Below, in pieces: positions 43,065 through 52,258 of a stretch of 64,000 bases of DNA. Under the pieces are notes generated by a model. The model had not been told where the DNA came from. It did no database searches and was given only the letters and a program-made list of their open reading frames with translations. Origin of the DNA: a gamma proteobacterium HTCC2207 (GTDB taxonomy: Bacteria > Pseudomonadota > Gammaproteobacteria > Pseudomonadales > Porticoccaceae); contig CH672396.1 in assembly GCA_000153445.1 (NCBI GenBank), positions 686,172-750,171 of the forward strand, written 5' to 3'. Position 1 is the stretch's first letter. Each line of letters starts with the position of its first letter. The position numbers were made by a program, and so were the translations under genes.

Positions 43065-43817
43065 ATGGATTTATCAGTTGTTACCCAAGTCAGCCTGGTC
43101 AGCCTGGCCTTTTTTGCTGGGCTTATTTCATCCATTGCTGGCTCAGGCGGTATTCTCACTCTGCCTGCATTATTGTGGGCAGGTCTGCCACCGCTCAACG
43201 CCCTAGCCACTAATAAAGTACAGAGCTCCATTGGCACGCTGTCCTCTGCGTGGAATTTTTTTCGCAATGGCCATATTGATATCAAGCCTCTGTTGCCCGT
43301 TCTGCTGATGGGTTTTGTTGGCTCGGTGATTGGCACACTTTTCGTTCAGCAGCTCGATAGCGAGATTCTTTTAACGCTAATCCCTTTTCTATTAATTGCT
43401 ATAGCCCTCTATTTTCTATTGATGCCTAAAATATCCGCGGCGGATTCTCAGCCGAAAATCAGTCAACTCTGGTTTGCCTGCACCGCCGGGCTCGGTATGG
43501 GTTTTTACGGCGGCTTCTTTGGTCCGGCCATGGGCTCTATATTTCCCTTCCTACTAGTCTGGTTAGTGGCGCGCAATCTGGTTACGGCCACCGCTGAAAC
43601 CAAGTTAATGATTTTGGTGGTCAATGGCACGTCGGCAGTTATATTTATTGCTGGTGGCCATGTTTTGTGGAGTTTGGCAATTGCCATGTCTATCGCTCAG
43701 ATGATTGGTGCACGTTTGGGCTCGAACCTGGTTATGAAACGAGGCAGTGGTTTTGTGCAGCCGATTATCACCAGCGTTACCCTGCTGATGGCGATCAAAT
43801 TATTGTTCTTTCCCTGA
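43065..43817 (+). CDS. TSUP (TauE/SafE, YfcA-like) membrane transporter
   Basis: 250 aa, about 8 membrane helices. The two repeated glycine-rich signatures, AGLISSIAGSGGILTLPALL near residues 18-37 and GFYGGFFGPAMGSIF near 145-160, define the TSUP family, which moves sulfite, sulfonates or other organic anions. The substrate is unknown. It lies 32 bp after the acyltransferase gene. Confidence 0.9.
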   Translation: MDLSVVTQVSLVSLAFFAGLISSIAGSGGILTLPALLWAGLPPLNALATNKVQSSIGTLSSAWNFFRNGHIDIKPLLPVLLMGFVGSVIGTLFVQQLDSEILLTLIPFLLIAIALYFLLMPKISAADSQPKISQLWFACTAGLGMGFYGGFFGPAMGSIFPFLLVWLVARNLVTATAETKLMILVVNGTSAVIFIAGGHVLWSLAIAMSIAQMIGARLGSNLVMKRGSGFVQPIITSVTLLMAIKLLFFP

Positions 43818-43837
43818 GTCTTGCATAAGCTGGCATC

Positions 43838-44197
43838 ATGAATTTTATTATCACTGTTATTCTCTCCTTCGGGCTTATCCTCACGGCACTGCTAGTGTTT
43901 CGCTTTATCGGTCTGCCGATCTATAGGGTTGAACCGATCAATATCAAAGTGTTGCTCGAAACAGTGCTCGAAGGGCAGGCCACTGAAGCCGATTGGGATG
44001 TGTTTATTGGCATGACGATCCGGCATAATCCAGATCTCGATGAGATTCGTCTGCAATGTGCTATGTTAGCCGAGACTGAAATGAGCCTGCGCGATGACCG
44101 AGTGCATTTTACCCCTGCGGGCCGCGGCGAATTGAGCGCTATCTTAACGCGCATTAAAAGTGAATTACTGCCAGCTACGGAGCATCACGATGATTGA
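43838..44197 (+). CDS. Small membrane-anchored protein of unknown function
   Basis: 119 aa. One N-terminal transmembrane helix (about residues 3-25) is followed by a charged cytoplasmic domain (ADWDVFIGMTIRHNPDLDEIRLQC...). No family recognised. Its 3' end overlaps the AI-2E-family gene by 8 bases, so the two are probably coupled, and the small protein could assist that transporter. That link is inference. Confidence 0.75.
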   Translation: MNFIITVILSFGLILTALLVFRFIGLPIYRVEPINIKVLLETVLEGQATEADWDVFIGMTIRHNPDLDEIRLQCAMLAETEMSLRDDRVHFTPAGRGELSAILTRIKSELLPATEHHDD

Positions 44198-45272
44198 AAA
44201 GACTTCACCTATAGCACGGTTTTTGGTTGTTGCAGCCGCTTTTGTGGTGGTCGTGACTGGTCTAAAAATGGCTGGCGAGCTGTTGGTGCCTTTTCTGTTG
44301 GCGGTGTTTATCGCCATGATTGTCTCGCCACTGCTTAGCTGGCTGAAAAATCGTAGCATTCCCAGCGCGATAGCCATCCTAATGATCGTTGTTTTGATTA
44401 TGTTAGTGGGTCTCATGTTGACCGCTGTAATTGGTTCATCGGTAGAAAATTTCCGTCAAGACATTCCCCTGTATTCGGAAAAATTGTCCGCTATGAGTGT
44501 TGGGGCGCAGTCTTGGTTGAGTCTGCGGGGCGTAGATATAGACCCGCAGCAGTGGCAAAACAGCTTTGATCCCAGTGTCGTGATGTCCTTTGCCGGCAGC
44601 ACATTGGCCTCCTTTGGCAGTGTTATGACCAATGCCGTGATGATCCTGTTAACAGTGATATTTATTCTCACTGAAAATGTCGGTTTCGGTGAAAAACTGC
44701 GGATGGCGCGCGGCAAAGATGTTTCGGAAGAGTGGCTCAATCGCTTCTCAGAAAGTGTTCATAGCTATCTGGCAATTAAAACCGGTATCAGTTTAGTCAC
44801 CGGTCTGCTGATCTTTATCTGGCTATCTATTCTGGGCGTTGACTACCCAGTGCTCTGGGCTCTACTGGCCTTTTTACTCAACTTTGTGCCCACCGTGGGC
44901 TCATTTATCGCGGCAGTGCCGGCGGTACTGTTGGCCACGGTTCAGCTCGGGGTGTTCTCCGCGGGCTTAACCCTCGCCGGATTTGTTGTGGTCAACCTAG
45001 TGATGGGCAATGCCGTTGAACCACGGTGGATGGGCAAAGGCCTAAACCTTTCGCCGCTGGTGGTTTTTGTCTCCTTGGTGCTATGGGGTTGGGTACTGGG
45101 TCCAGTGGGCATGTTGCTGTCAATTCCGCTGACTATTATGATCAAGATTGCCCTAGAAAATCAGGAAGAGACACGATGGATTGGGGTATTGTTGGGTTCG
45201 GGAACCCTGTCGGAAATAGATGAGCCTAGTGGCGATATGAGTCTGTTGCCCGATGATCAAACGGGTAGTTAA
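44190..45272 (+). CDS. AI-2E family transporter (PerM/YdiK-like)
   Basis: 360 aa with about 7-8 membrane helices. ELLVPFLLAVFIAMIVSPLLSWL near the N-terminus and ALLAFLLNFVPTVGSFIAAVPAVLLA and VEPRWMGKGLNLSPLVVFVSLVLWGWVLG near the C-terminus are hallmarks. Some members export autoinducer 2 or act as Na+/H+ antiporters; the substrate here is undetermined. I use the ATG at 44190 (CGGAG upstream). Confidence 0.92.
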   Translation: MIEKTSPIARFLVVAAAFVVVVTGLKMAGELLVPFLLAVFIAMIVSPLLSWLKNRSIPSAIAILMIVVLIMLVGLMLTAVIGSSVENFRQDIPLYSEKLSAMSVGAQSWLSLRGVDIDPQQWQNSFDPSVVMSFAGSTLASFGSVMTNAVMILLTVIFILTENVGFGEKLRMARGKDVSEEWLNRFSESVHSYLAIKTGISLVTGLLIFIWLSILGVDYPVLWALLAFLLNFVPTVGSFIAAVPAVLLATVQLGVFSAGLTLAGFVVVNLVMGNAVEPRWMGKGLNLSPLVVFVSLVLWGWVLGPVGMLLSIPLTIMIKIALENQEETRWIGVLLGSGTLSEIDEPSGDMSLLPDDQTGS

Positions 45273-45667
45273 AAACGCATTCTTAAAAAAAGCATAATGT
45301 TGTCTTCGCCGAAAAAACTCGCCGTTTAAATTTGCCACCTTCACGCTGTAAATCAGTGTTGCCGGAGGACAGTTGCGCCAGTTACAAATCAGGTTCTGTA
45401 TTAATGACAATTTCTTTCTCAGTCTATTGACGCCATTAAATCTTTGTTCGTTGGCAACGGCATTGCCCTAATTTACCTCAGTGTTATTTAGCCGCTTTGT
45501 TTAAAAACCGACTGAATCCAGAGTAGTTGTGAATGGAATCACACCTGCACTCATAAGCAGTTGTTATTATTCGGCCCACTTTTGTCTCGGGACGGGACCT
45601 AATATGTGACCTGCAATAGCTATTGGAAAGTCACTACTTTAATTACATCGGATGTAGGCGTAGATCA
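45273..45667. other. Intergenic stretch with no recognised feature
   Basis: 395 bp between the AI-2E-family gene and a truncated prepilin. I see no ORF over 60 codons with coding character, no tRNA and no convincing riboswitch. A GGGACGGGACC segment near 45590 recalls part of c-di-GMP riboswitches but lacks the conserved partner sequences. It could be the remains of a decayed upstream gene. Confidence 0.5.
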
Positions 45668-45799
45668 ATGAATGGCAAGGTTGGACTTAGTAAAGGCCGA
45701 GGTTTCACTCTTTTAGAACTGCTGGTTACATTGTCGATTGCTGCGATTCTTCTTGTAGTGGGACTGAGCAGAGTTTCCGCGATAGCTATATGGCACTAA
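45668..45799 (+). pseudogene. Truncated type IV prepilin / pseudopilin N-terminus
   Basis: A 43-codon ORF encoding a perfect prepilin start: a basic leader ending in Gly followed by FTLLELLVTLSIAAILL, with cleavage after Gly12 and Glu at mature position 5. It stops at 45797, just after the hydrophobic helix, so it has no pilin head domain. The frame at 45790 continues directly, one base off, suggesting a frameshifted or truncated GspH/FimT-like gene. Too short for standard gene callers. Confidence 0.75.
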
Positions 45800-46215
45800 C
45801 GCCTATCTATGACAGTCATCAGGGCTTCGCCTTGGATGCCAACGGCCTTATGGCACAGCGCAACAAGCTTAAACATTTGCTGGGTGATGAGGCCGCTCTG
45901 AAAATTCTCGCCAATCTGGATAACCGGTTTACCCAGTTAAAGGCGGCGGGGGAGCGCTACAACCTGAATGAAAATCAGATGTTATCGGCGTATAAGATAA
46001 TTTCGGATGCTGAGGAAAAAATGATCGAAGGCTATTTCGTGCGCAAGTCCAATCCTCAGCAGGGCATTCAGATGATTAGAGAGGCTGCCCTGTCCCCTGG
46101 GCAGAGGCTGGCTGAGTATCTGGGCGAGGATATCAGTAAATCTTTGATGCGCGCTTTTACCAGTGCACGCCCTCACCCGACCACTCCAGCGGGAATTCTA
46201 CTCACTGGTTATTAA
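45790..46215 (+). CDS. Orphan ORF of unknown function, possibly the displaced tail of the prepilin gene
   Basis: 141 aa, soluble, helical (LKHLLGDEAALKILANLDNRF; ISDAEEKMIEGYFVRKS). No family recognised. There is no ribosome binding site before its ATG, and its frame is open upstream to 45694, overlapping the prepilin fragment in another frame. Either a real orphan gene expressed by coupling, or the tail of a frameshifted gene. Its amino-acid composition looks protein-like. Confidence 0.45.
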   Translation: MALTPIYDSHQGFALDANGLMAQRNKLKHLLGDEAALKILANLDNRFTQLKAAGERYNLNENQMLSAYKIISDAEEKMIEGYFVRKSNPQQGIQMIREAALSPGQRLAEYLGEDISKSLMRAFTSARPHPTTPAGILLTGY

Positions 46216-46336
46216 TCTGCAGGCACTGAATTCAGCTGAGAAAGCAGCTGACAGGCTATTAATTGAGCCTGCTATCTGTAAAATACGTTTAGAATACCAT
46301 CCCCCCAATAACAGCCTTGCAGAGGAATTGTCAGTC

Positions 46337-46957
46337 TTGAAAGATCTATCACATCTGTTTGAACGAAATGTTAAGTGGGCCGGTGAAGTTAAAGACAAGA
46401 ACCCGGATTTTTTTACTGAGCTTTCCAAGCAGCAAGCTCCAGAGTATCTTTGGATTGGTTGTTCAGATAGCCGAGTACCGGCTAATCAAATTGTTGCGTT
46501 GCCCCCGGGTGAGATTTTCGTTCACCGGAATATTGCCAATGTTGCCGTGCACTCAGATCTCAACTGTCTGTCAGTGATTCAATATGCAGTGGACGCTTTA
46601 AAAGTTAAGCATATTGTTGTTTGTGGTCATTATGGTTGCGGCGGTATCAAGGCCGCTATGGGTAACGAAGAAAACGGCCTAATTGACAACTGGTTGGGAC
46701 ACATTAAAGACGTTAGTCGCTTTCACGCTGAGGAATTGAGTCAGTTGGAGGGCGATGAAAAGTTTAATAGGCTGTGTGAACTCAATGTTTTGGAGCAGGC
46801 GGCTAATGTGTGTAATTCCACGGTGGTTCAGAGTGCCTGGAAACGCGGTGCTGATCTTTCAGTGCATGCTTGGATTTACAGTATCGAAAATGGATTACTG
46901 AAAGATCTCAGCCTGTCGATATCTTCTCCGCAAGATCTTGAGAAGTTAAATAGCTAG
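46337..46957 (+). CDS. can: Beta-class carbonic anhydrase
   Basis: 206 aa. Interconverts CO2 and bicarbonate. Zinc ligands: Cys and Asp in WIGCSDSRVPA, and His and Cys in CGHYGCGG; VQSAWKRG and WIYSIENGLLKDL also match E. coli Can. I chose the TTG at 46337, with AGAGGA upstream and homology to the Can N-terminus from the next residue; the frame opens at 46163 but the extra 58 residues look non-homologous. Confidence 0.93.
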   Translation: MKDLSHLFERNVKWAGEVKDKNPDFFTELSKQQAPEYLWIGCSDSRVPANQIVALPPGEIFVHRNIANVAVHSDLNCLSVIQYAVDALKVKHIVVCGHYGCGGIKAAMGNEENGLIDNWLGHIKDVSRFHAEELSQLEGDEKFNRLCELNVLEQAANVCNSTVVQSAWKRGADLSVHAWIYSIENGLLKDLSLSISSPQDLEKLNS

Positions 46958-47034
46958 AGGATAGTTATCTGTCTCTGAAGCGCTCAAGGTCTGTTATCTC
47001 TAACCCATGTGAGATATCTCAGGAATTGGCAATC

Positions 47035-47067
47035 AGATCCCTCGTCGCTTCGCTCTGTCGGGATGAC
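47035..47067. repeat. Half of the dispersed GTCATCCCGA palindromic family
   Basis: On the minus strand this reads GTCATCCCGACAGAGCGAAG and ends GAGGGATCT, the same design as the arms of the element at 37256-37324. No second arm is adjacent; instead a 22-bp tandem array begins inside its GGATGAC end. Confidence 0.6.
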
Positions 47068-47149
47068 AAAGTAGTTTGGTTGGGATGACAAAGTAGATTG
47101 GTTGGGATGACAAGTTAGCGTGGCTGGGACGATAAGATAGAATGGCTGG
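47062..47149. repeat. 22-bp tandem repeat, 4 copies plus a decayed fifth
   Basis: Units at 47062-47083, 47084-47105, 47106-47127 and 47128-47149, of the form gatgacaa(a/g)(g/t)tag..tgg(t/c)tgg, with divergence rising left to right; a decayed copy follows to 47171. Each begins with the GATGAC end of the palindromic family, suggesting the array grew from that element. It lies between convergent can and the Lrp-type gene. Confidence 0.85.
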
Positions 47150-47202
47150 GATAACAGGTTTAGCAGGCTTACCGATATGTTCGCATAGCGGCACCTGACT
47201 TA

Positions 47203-47682
47203 TCAAATATGATCCAGAGGCATCTCAGTTCGCTGCACCACTTGCCGCAGGACAAAGCTGGTCTTAATACTGTTCACCCCGGCAATCTGATTGAGCTTGT
47301 CTAACAAAAACCGCTGGTAATAATCCATATCTGGCATCACCACTTTTAATAAATAGTCGGTGTCGCTGCCAGTAATCAACGAGCACTCAACAACCTCTGG
47401 CCAGCCAGTAATTTTGCTATCAAAATTCGCCAATCGATCTGGACTCTGATGATCCAAACTGACGGAGATATAGATACTAATCGGCAGCCCTAACTTCTTT
47501 TGGTTCAAAACCGTAATCTGTCTACTAATAATTCCGCTCTCCTGAAGCAGCTTTACACGACGAGCGCAGGGGGAGGGTGACAGACCTACTCGCTCAGCCA
47601 GTTCCAGATTACTAATACTGCCATCGATTTGAATCTCTTCGAGAATACGGCGGTCCATTCTGTCTAATTTTGGAATTGGCAT
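47203..47682 (-). CDS. Lrp/AsnC-family transcriptional regulator (MdeR-like)
   Basis: 159 aa. N-terminal HTH (LDRMDRRILEEIQIDGSISNLELAERVGLSPSPCARRVKLL) and C-terminal RAM effector domain (GWPEVVECSLITGSDTDYLLKVV). Divergent from the methionine gamma-lyase gene, the same arrangement as mdeR-mdeA of Pseudomonas putida, so it probably activates that gene in response to methionine or a relative. The 132-bp shared intergenic region is A/T-rich, as Lrp-type operators are. Confidence 0.9.
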   Translation of the reverse strand: MPIPKLDRMDRRILEEIQIDGSISNLELAERVGLSPSPCARRVKLLQESGIISRQITVLNQKKLGLPISIYISVSLDHQSPDRLANFDSKITGWPEVVECSLITGSDTDYLLKVVMPDMDYYQRFLLDKLNQIAGVNSIKTSFVLRQVVQRTEMPLDHI

Positions 47683-47814
47683 AAATCACCTGAAAATGTA
47701 AATAATGTGGCGAATATAGCTATTTTTAATAAATTTAACAAATTATAAGCTGTTATTTAGCGTGGCTAGGAGGTGTATTCTATTTAGATAAGATGCTTCC
47801 TGTAGAGCTATGCC

Positions 47815-49014
47815 ATGTCCATCGACCACCATAAAAAACTCTCATTCGCTACTCGCTCAGTGCACGCTGGCTATGATTCCTCCGCCAACCAGGGCGCTCT
47901 CAATCCACCGATTTATATGACTTCAACCTATTCTTTTGGCAGTGTGGCTGACGGTGCTGGGCGTTTCTCAGGTGAGCAAAAGGGGCATTTCTACAGCCGC
48001 ATCTCAAATCCTACACAAGAGATACTTGAGACCCGTCTAGCGGATCTGGAAGAGGGCGAGGCAGCATTGGCGACTGCGTCAGGTATGGGTGCCATAACTG
48101 CGGCGCTCTGGACACTGGTCGGCCCCGGCGATCAAATCCTGGTTGACAAAACCCTCTATGGCTGCACTTTCTCGTTTATGGAGCACGGCCTAAAGAAATT
48201 TGGTGTGGAAATCTGCTATGCCGATTTTACTAACCATGCCGAAGTGCAAGCTCACCTCAGCGACAAAACCAAAGTGGTGTACTTCGAAACCCCAGTCAAT
48301 CCCAATATGCGTGTTATTGACATAGCAGCAGTCAGTGCCCTGGTCAAAGGCCACAGCAGCGCCATCAAAATAATGGTCGATAACACCTACTGCACCCCGG
48401 CACTGCAACGCCCCCTCAGTCTGGGTGCGGATCTTGTAGTCCACTCGGCAACCAAATATCTTGGCGGTCATGGCGACTTAATTGCCGGTGCTGTAGTGGG
48501 CGACGCAGAGACCATTCAGCAGATCCGCCTGTTTGGCCTAAAGGACATGACTGGCGCAGTGATTTCACCCATGAACGTATTTTTAATTCTGCGAGGAATC
48601 AAAACCCTGCAGCTGCGCATGGAGCGCCACTGCCAAAATGCCCAAGCCATTGCTGAAATGCTCGAGCAGCATCCAGCTGTCGATCAGGTATTTTTTCCCG
48701 GATTGAAAAGCGACCCCTGGCACGCCATCGCCTCGAAACAGATGGACGATTTTGGTGGCATGATAGCCTTAGAGCTCAAGGGTGGATATGAAGCCAGTGT
48801 GCGCATGCTCAACAAGCTCAAACTGGCTAAGTTAGCAGTAAGCCTGGGCGACGCAGAAACCCTAATCCAGCACCCAGCCAGCATGACCCACTCCGTCTAC
48901 ACCCCTGAGGAGCGTGCCGAACATGGAATCAGTGAAGGCTTAGTGCGTATTTCTGCCGGACTAGAAGCTGCAGAAGATATCATTGCCGACCTACAACAAG
49001 CGCTCGCAGATTAA
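47815..49014 (+). CDS. megL: Methionine gamma-lyase
   Basis: 399 aa PLP enzyme that splits methionine to methanethiol, ammonia and 2-oxobutanoate. The PLP Lys is K214 in HSATKYLGGHGD. C117 in LYGCTFSF is the active-site Cys that marks MGLs among trans-sulfuration enzymes, and SLGDAETLIQHPASMTHSVYTPEER closely follows the Pseudomonas enzyme. Cystathionine gamma-lyase is the alternative. A strong AGGAGGTG sits 40 bp upstream without a matching ATG, while the actual start has only a weak site. Confidence 0.9.
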   Translation: MSIDHHKKLSFATRSVHAGYDSSANQGALNPPIYMTSTYSFGSVADGAGRFSGEQKGHFYSRISNPTQEILETRLADLEEGEAALATASGMGAITAALWTLVGPGDQILVDKTLYGCTFSFMEHGLKKFGVEICYADFTNHAEVQAHLSDKTKVVYFETPVNPNMRVIDIAAVSALVKGHSSAIKIMVDNTYCTPALQRPLSLGADLVVHSATKYLGGHGDLIAGAVVGDAETIQQIRLFGLKDMTGAVISPMNVFLILRGIKTLQLRMERHCQNAQAIAEMLEQHPAVDQVFFPGLKSDPWHAIASKQMDDFGGMIALELKGGYEASVRMLNKLKLAKLAVSLGDAETLIQHPASMTHSVYTPEERAEHGISEGLVRISAGLEAAEDIIADLQQALAD

Positions 49015-49062
49015 GCCCTAAGCAAAAATATCAAAATTTGAACCCACTGCGAGAGTTCAATT

Positions 49063-49106
49063 AGTCCCTGAATATGGGCTCGATCTCAAGGCCATATTTA
49101 GGGACT
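49063..49106. terminator. 15-bp inverted repeat between convergent megL and xseA
   Basis: Arms 49063-49077 (AGTCCCTGAATATGG) and 49092-49106 pair with a single G-U, loop 14 bases. No T-tract. Its place between two converging stops suggests a transcript end or a palindromic repeat. Confidence 0.55.
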
Positions 49107-49128
49107 GTAGTGCACCCACCAATGACTT

Positions 49129-50499
49129 CTAAAGACCCTTATTATTCGTCCCAGTCACAGCGAGTATCACCTCACCATCCTCCAGTTGACCGCGCAGCAT
49201 ATCGCCTTTATTCAAAGAGGCCACCGACTTAACCACCGCATTATCGGTATCACGAATAATCGAATATCCACGCCCCAATGTCTTCAGCGGACTAACCGTA
49301 TCCAGCAAATGCATCGCCTGCCCGGTTTTACTTCGCCTAACCTCAAGCTGTTGACGAACAGTTCGTGACATCTGCTTCACATATCTAGCCACCAGCTGGT
49401 GATAGTCACCAATCGCCTCACCAGGATGTACCCGAGCAAGCTGAGCCTGCACGCGATTGATCTGTTGACGCCGCTGCTCAAGCTTATTATCGATCGCCCG
49501 ACGCAAGCGAATATCCAAATGATCCAGATGCTGACTCTGTTCTTGCAGCTTGTGCCCAGGGTGACGCAGACGCTTCTTTAAATACTCAGTACGCTGCCTC
49601 AACTGTGAAATCTTGCGTCCCACAGCCTCAGTCAGCAAAATCTCAAAACCCTCAAACTGGTTGAGAATATCCTCCCCATCGGGACTCAACAGTTCCGCCG
49701 CCGCCGAGGGCGTCGGCGCACGCAGGTCAGCAACAAAGTCGGCAATAGTGAAATCCACCTCATGCCCCACCGCACTGACAATCGGTATTGCACTGGCAAA
49801 AATAGCCCGTGCCACAACCTCCTCATTAAACGGCCACAGATCCTCCAGCGAACCACCACCACGCCCAACAATCAGCGCATCGCACTGACCCAGCTGGTTG
49901 GCATTATTAATAGCCTCAACAATCTGTTTCGCCGCCTGCTCTCCCTGAACCGCAGTGGGAAAAATACTCACCTTTATTGACGGAAAGCGCCGCGCCAAAA
50001 CTGATAGAACATCTTTAACCGCAGCGCCGGTGGCCGATGTGATCACACCAATATGACTCACTGAATCGGGCATAGGTCGTTTGTGCTGATTATCAAACAA
50101 CCCCTCATCACTAAGCTTTTGCTTAAGCTGCTCAAACTGCCGTTGCAGCGCACCAAAGCCCGCCTCCTCCATATGCTCAATAACCAGCTGATACTCGCCG
50201 CGACCCTCGTAGAGACCTGCCCGGCAACGCACCAAAACCTGGGTGCCGTTGGCTGGCTTAAAACCAACCCGCTGATTGGCATTGCGGAACATAGCGCAGC
50301 GCACCTGAGCCTGATCGTCTTTCAAAGTCAGGTACCAATGCCCGGAAGCAGGGCGGGCGAAATTTGAAATCTCACCCTCCACCCAAAGCAGAGGCAGTTG
50401 AGTTTCGATTAGATGACGGACGCTGCGATTAAGCTGGCTGACGCTAAAAACTTGACGTTCTGAGGGATTGGGATTCATATTGCTATTGTAGGTATGCAA
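49129..50499 (-). CDS. xseA: Exodeoxyribonuclease VII large subunit
   Basis: 456 aa. OB-fold N-terminus (LPLLWVEGEISNFARPASGHWYLTLKDDQAQVRCAMF), then the catalytic domain with GVITSATGAAVKDVLSVLARRFP, DALIVGRGGGSLEDLWPFNEE and PIVSAVGHEVDFTIADFVADLRAPTPSAAAEL, and a C-terminal coiled-coil region. Degrades single-stranded DNA with XseB, whose gene is not in this window. Divergent from guaB. Confidence 0.97.
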   Translation of the reverse strand: MHTYNSNMNPNPSERQVFSVSQLNRSVRHLIETQLPLLWVEGEISNFARPASGHWYLTLKDDQAQVRCAMFRNANQRVGFKPANGTQVLVRCRAGLYEGRGEYQLVIEHMEEAGFGALQRQFEQLKQKLSDEGLFDNQHKRPMPDSVSHIGVITSATGAAVKDVLSVLARRFPSIKVSIFPTAVQGEQAAKQIVEAINNANQLGQCDALIVGRGGGSLEDLWPFNEEVVARAIFASAIPIVSAVGHEVDFTIADFVADLRAPTPSAAAELLSPDGEDILNQFEGFEILLTEAVGRKISQLRQRTEYLKKRLRHPGHKLQEQSQHLDHLDIRLRRAIDNKLEQRRQQINRVQAQLARVHPGEAIGDYHQLVARYVKQMSRTVRQQLEVRRSKTGQAMHLLDTVSPLKTLGRGYSIIRDTDNAVVKSVASLNKGDMLRGQLEDGEVILAVTGTNNKGL

Positions 50500-50548
50500 G
50501 CCAGTTTAAGTCACGGCTTTATCGTCCTTATAGAAGCCTAAATAGTTG

Positions 50549-50578
50549 TTTACCTTAAGACAGCCGCTGATTTATAAT
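50549..50578 (+). promoter_or_regulatory. Predicted guaB promoter
   Basis: -10 TATAAT at 50573-50578 with a partial -35 TTTACC at 50549-50554 (18-bp spacer), 44 bp before the guaB ATG. A single CTTAAG overlaps the spacer and has no partner hexamer at the spacing seen at 62372. Confidence 0.55.
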
Positions 50579-50622
50579 GCAGCGCTTACTTTTTAAAACC
50601 TCACTGAGGTAAGCGTCCCCTT

Positions 50623-52098
50623 ATGTTACGCATTTCCCATGAAGCTCTAACCTTTGACGATGTACTGTTGGTACCCGGCTACTCTGCTGTTACAGCAAAA
50701 GACGTATCGACTCACTCGCAGCTTACTCGTGGCATTACCATGAATATCCCTCTGGTCTCAGCGGCCATGGATACAGTTACCGAAGCGCGCCTGGCGATTG
50801 CCATTGCCGCTGAAGGTGGCGTCGGTATTATTCATAAGAGTATGACCATCGAGCAGCAGGCCAAAGAAGTCTTAGCGGTCAAAAAATACGAAAGTGGCGT
50901 GGTCAAAGACCCCTTCACTATTCAGGCTGATGCCACCCTTGCCGAACTCTACGCCTTAACTGTGGCCAACAATATCTCTGGTCTGCCTGTATTAGAAGAC
51001 GGTAACCTGGTGGGTATAGTCACTCGTCGCGATGTGCGCTTCGCCACCGATATGGATGCACTGGTAACCTCAGTGATGACGCCAAAAGCTGAATTAGTCA
51101 CAGTGAAAGAGGGTGCCGACCCCGATGAAGTGCGCGCACTGCTCCACGAACATAGAATCGAAAAAGTATTGGTCGTAAATGACGCCTTTGAGCTCAAAGG
51201 TCTGATCACCGTAACCGATATTGATAAAGCCGAGCAGCATCCCAACGCCTGTAAAGACGATCAGGGCCGACTCCGTGTAGGCGCCTCCGTTGGTGTAGGT
51301 GAAGGTACCGATGAACGTGTCGCCGCCTTGGTAGCCGCGGGTGTTGATGTCTTAGTAGTAGATACGGCTCACGGCCACTCAAAGAATGTTCTCGATCGCG
51401 TGACCTGGATTAAGACGAATTTCCCTGATGTTCAAGTAATTGGTGGCAATGTAGCTACTGGTGCTGGCGCCAAAGCTCTGGCCGATGCGGGAGCCGATGG
51501 TGTCAAAGTCGGTATAGGTCCAGGTTCAATCTGTACCACTCGCATAGTTACAGGTATTGGCGTACCGCAGATCACTGCAATCGCCGACGCCGTCGTCGCC
51601 CTTGCAGGCACCGATGTTCCGGTAATTGCCGATGGCGGTATCCGCTACTCCGGTGATATGTCTAAGGCTGTCGTTGCCGGTGCCAGTGCAGTGATGATGG
51701 GTTCCATGTTGGCCGGTACAGAAGAAGCGCCGGGTGAGATTGAGATCTATCAGGGTCGCTCCTACAAATCGTATCGCGGCATGGGCTCCTTGGGTGCCAT
51801 GGCACGCAATCAGGGTTCCAGCGATCGCTACTTCCAAGATGTTAATGACGGCGCCGAGAAATTGGTTCCCGAAGGCATTGAAGGGCGCGTACCTTACAAG
51901 GGTCCAGTATCCGCCATTATTCATCAGATGATGGGTGGTCTGCGCTCAGCAATGGGTTACACCGGTTGCAGCACAATGGACCAAATGCGCACCGAACCTG
52001 AGTTTGTTCGTGTGACCTCAGCGGGCACCAGTGAGAGCCATGTGCACGACGTACAGATTACTAAAGAAGCGCCAAACTATCCGGCCGGTGGTCGTTAA
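50623..52098 (+). CDS. guaB: IMP dehydrogenase
   Basis: 491 aa. Oxidises IMP to XMP. A TIM barrel is interrupted by two CBS domains (about residues 92-205: [41 protein letters not shown]). The catalytic Cys lies in [18 protein letters not shown], the flap is [10 protein letters not shown], and [25 protein letters not shown] follows. First gene of the guaBA pair, but with its own terminator downstream. Confidence 0.98.
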   Translation: MLRISHEALTFDDVLLVPGYSAVTAKDVSTHSQLTRGITMNIPLVSAAMDTVTEARLAIAIAAEGGVGIIHKSMTIEQQAKEVLAVKKYESGVVKDPFTIQADATLAELYALTVANNISGLPVLEDGNLVGIVTRRDVRFATDMDALVTSVMTPKAELVTVKEGADPDEVRALLHEHRIEKVLVVNDAFELKGLITVTDIDKAEQHPNACKDDQGRLRVGASVGVGEGTDERVAALVAAGVDVLVVDTAHGHSKNVLDRVTWIKTNFPDVQVIGGNVATGAGAKALADAGADGVKVGIGPGSICTTRIVTGIGVPQITAIADAVVALAGTDVPVIADGGIRYSGDMSKAVVAGASAVMMGSMLAGTEEAPGEIEIYQGRSYKSYRGMGSLGAMARNQGSSDRYFQDVNDGAEKLVPEGIEGRVPYKGPVSAIIHQMMGGLRSAMGYTGCSTMDQMRTEPEFVRVTSAGTSESHVHDVQITKEAPNYPAGGR

Positions 52099-52155
52099 GC
52101 GTTTGCTGCTGAAGCGGTGAAGTGCTTTCGCGTCGGCGTGTTGTATTATTTTAGA

Positions 52156-52195
52156 AAAGGCTGCGTTCAATTAATGTCGCAGCCTTTCTTTTTTT
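52156..52195 (+). terminator. Intrinsic terminator between guaB and guaA
   Basis: 10-bp stem AAAGGCTGCG/CGCAGCCTTT (52156-52165, 52178-52187), 12-base loop and a T-rich tail to 52195. It would reduce read-through into guaA, implying that guaA has additional control or its own promoter downstream. Confidence 0.88.
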
Positions 52196-52258
52196 AGAAG
52201 ACGCCAGAGTGTTTTTTAGAAACCTAATAATTGAAAGCTTATTTTAGAGAGCCTATTA

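Noticed and set aside
45560..45667. Possible c-di-GMP (GEMM) riboswitch before the prepilin fragment
   Set aside because: Only a GGGACGGGACC-like string is present; the conserved GGCAAACC and GCAAAGC parts are missing.
46163..46336. Longer N-terminus of carbonic anhydrase from an ATG at 46163
   Set aside because: The extra residues do not resemble Can, overlap the orphan ORF, and a ribosome-site-backed TTG at 46337 matches the family start.
50549..50565. Response-regulator box upstream of guaB
   Set aside because: Only one CTTAAG hexamer; no second hexamer at 5-base spacing.
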